NCBI GenBank assembly: GCA_003641675.1
Contig: QNBI01000007.1
Span: 1-15,936 of the forward strand
From: Spirochaetota bacterium
Lineage (GTDB): Bacteria > Spirochaetota > Spirochaetia > SZUA-6
Reading direction: 5' to 3'
DNA length: 15,936 nt
Shown in pieces: positions 15,655 through 15,936 of this stretch. Position numbers and translations under genes: made by a program. Numbering within the stretch: position 1 is the stretch's first letter; each line of letters opens with the position of its first letter. The notes beneath the pieces were generated by a model. The model saw nothing but the letters and a program-made list of their open reading frames with translations, had not been told where the DNA came from and did no database searches.

Positions 15655-15936
15655 CAACAGATTTTTTTTCTCTTCAACCGGAGCTTTGCCGATTCCTTGA
15701 ACCTCGAGCCAGAGGATTTCATAGGCAAGAACGACCTGGATCTGGGGTTCCCTGAAGAGTTGGTAAAGGGGAGTCCAGAGAAAGGGATACCTGGGTTTTG
15801 GTCTTATGACCGCCAGGTTATGGAGACCGGCGAGCCGGTGATCAACGCTTACGAGCCAGCGACGATCGGCGGCGAGTTACGCATATTTCACACGGTCAAG
15901 GTGCCTCTCCGCGATGAGGAGGGCAACGTGTGGGGA
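15655..15936 (+). CDS. PAS-domain fragment lacking its 5' end, running off the window
   Basis: An open frame from a stop at 15652-15654 to the right edge encodes part of a PAS sensory domain. It includes FNRSFADSLNL, EDFIGKNDLDLGFPEEL, GFWSYDRQVMETGEPVIN, and FHTVKVPLRDEEGNVWG, the conserved end of a PAS core. Homology appears to begin within about ten codons of the stop, and there is no ATG or GTG ahead of it; the only TTG (15697) is inside the fold. The parent is probably a PAS-containing histidine kinase or diguanylate cyclase, but no output domain is in view. The DNA is plainly more GC-rich than the rest of the window. It reads as a gene cut at its 5' end by rearrangement, lateral acquisition or a mis-joined assembly. 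Confidence 0.7.

Overview
The window looks like chromosome from a diderm bacterium of moderate GC. It has a TolC-type outer-membrane factor and a periplasmic adaptor, a sigma-54-type response regulator, and several TTG/GTG starts overlapping upstream stops. The prfA-prmC-relA/spoT order and a GT81-type glucosyl-phosphoglycerate synthase would suit a spirochaete or relative, but this is inferred from gene content and is not firm. There are no rRNA or tRNA genes, CRISPR arrays, insertion sequences or transposases. No gene-free stretch exceeds 300 bases.

Layout. (1) 2-331 (+): the 3' end of an FG-GAP repeat gene that stops in mid-repeat. (2) 344-7510, all minus strand: a tight operon read TolC-like outer-membrane factor, HlyD/MacA adaptor, MacB-type ATPase, MacB/FtsX-type permease, histidine kinase, NtrC-type sigma-54 regulator. 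A tripartite exporter thus carries its own two-component system at its 3' end. (3) 7511-7725: a short gap with a 14-bp direct repeat, a 19-bp palindrome, mutually exclusive hairpins, four AAAC boxes spaced exactly 9 bp, and a -24/-12-like sequence. These could be control elements of the exporter operon. (4) 7726-11869, minus strand: a 57-residue cysteine-containing protein, prfA, prmC and a bifunctional RelA/SpoT, coupled by short overlaps and preceded by a good sigma-70-type promoter. (5) 12025-12729 (+): a divergently read M50B-like membrane metalloprotease whose 3' end overlaps the next gene by 34 bp. (6) 12696-15608, minus strand: an M20-like peptidase lacking several catalytic and metal residues, a GT81-type glycosyltransferase and a gluconate-5-dehydrogenase-like SDR, all overlapping. 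(7) 15655-15936 (+): a PAS-domain fragment with no start codon and visibly higher GC, probably a broken gene or an assembly join.

Best leads: the organised control region before the self-regulated exporter operon, the degenerate M20-like protein co-translated with a glucosylglycerate-type synthase, the small Cys protein coupled to release factor 1, and the abrupt gene breaks at both ends.
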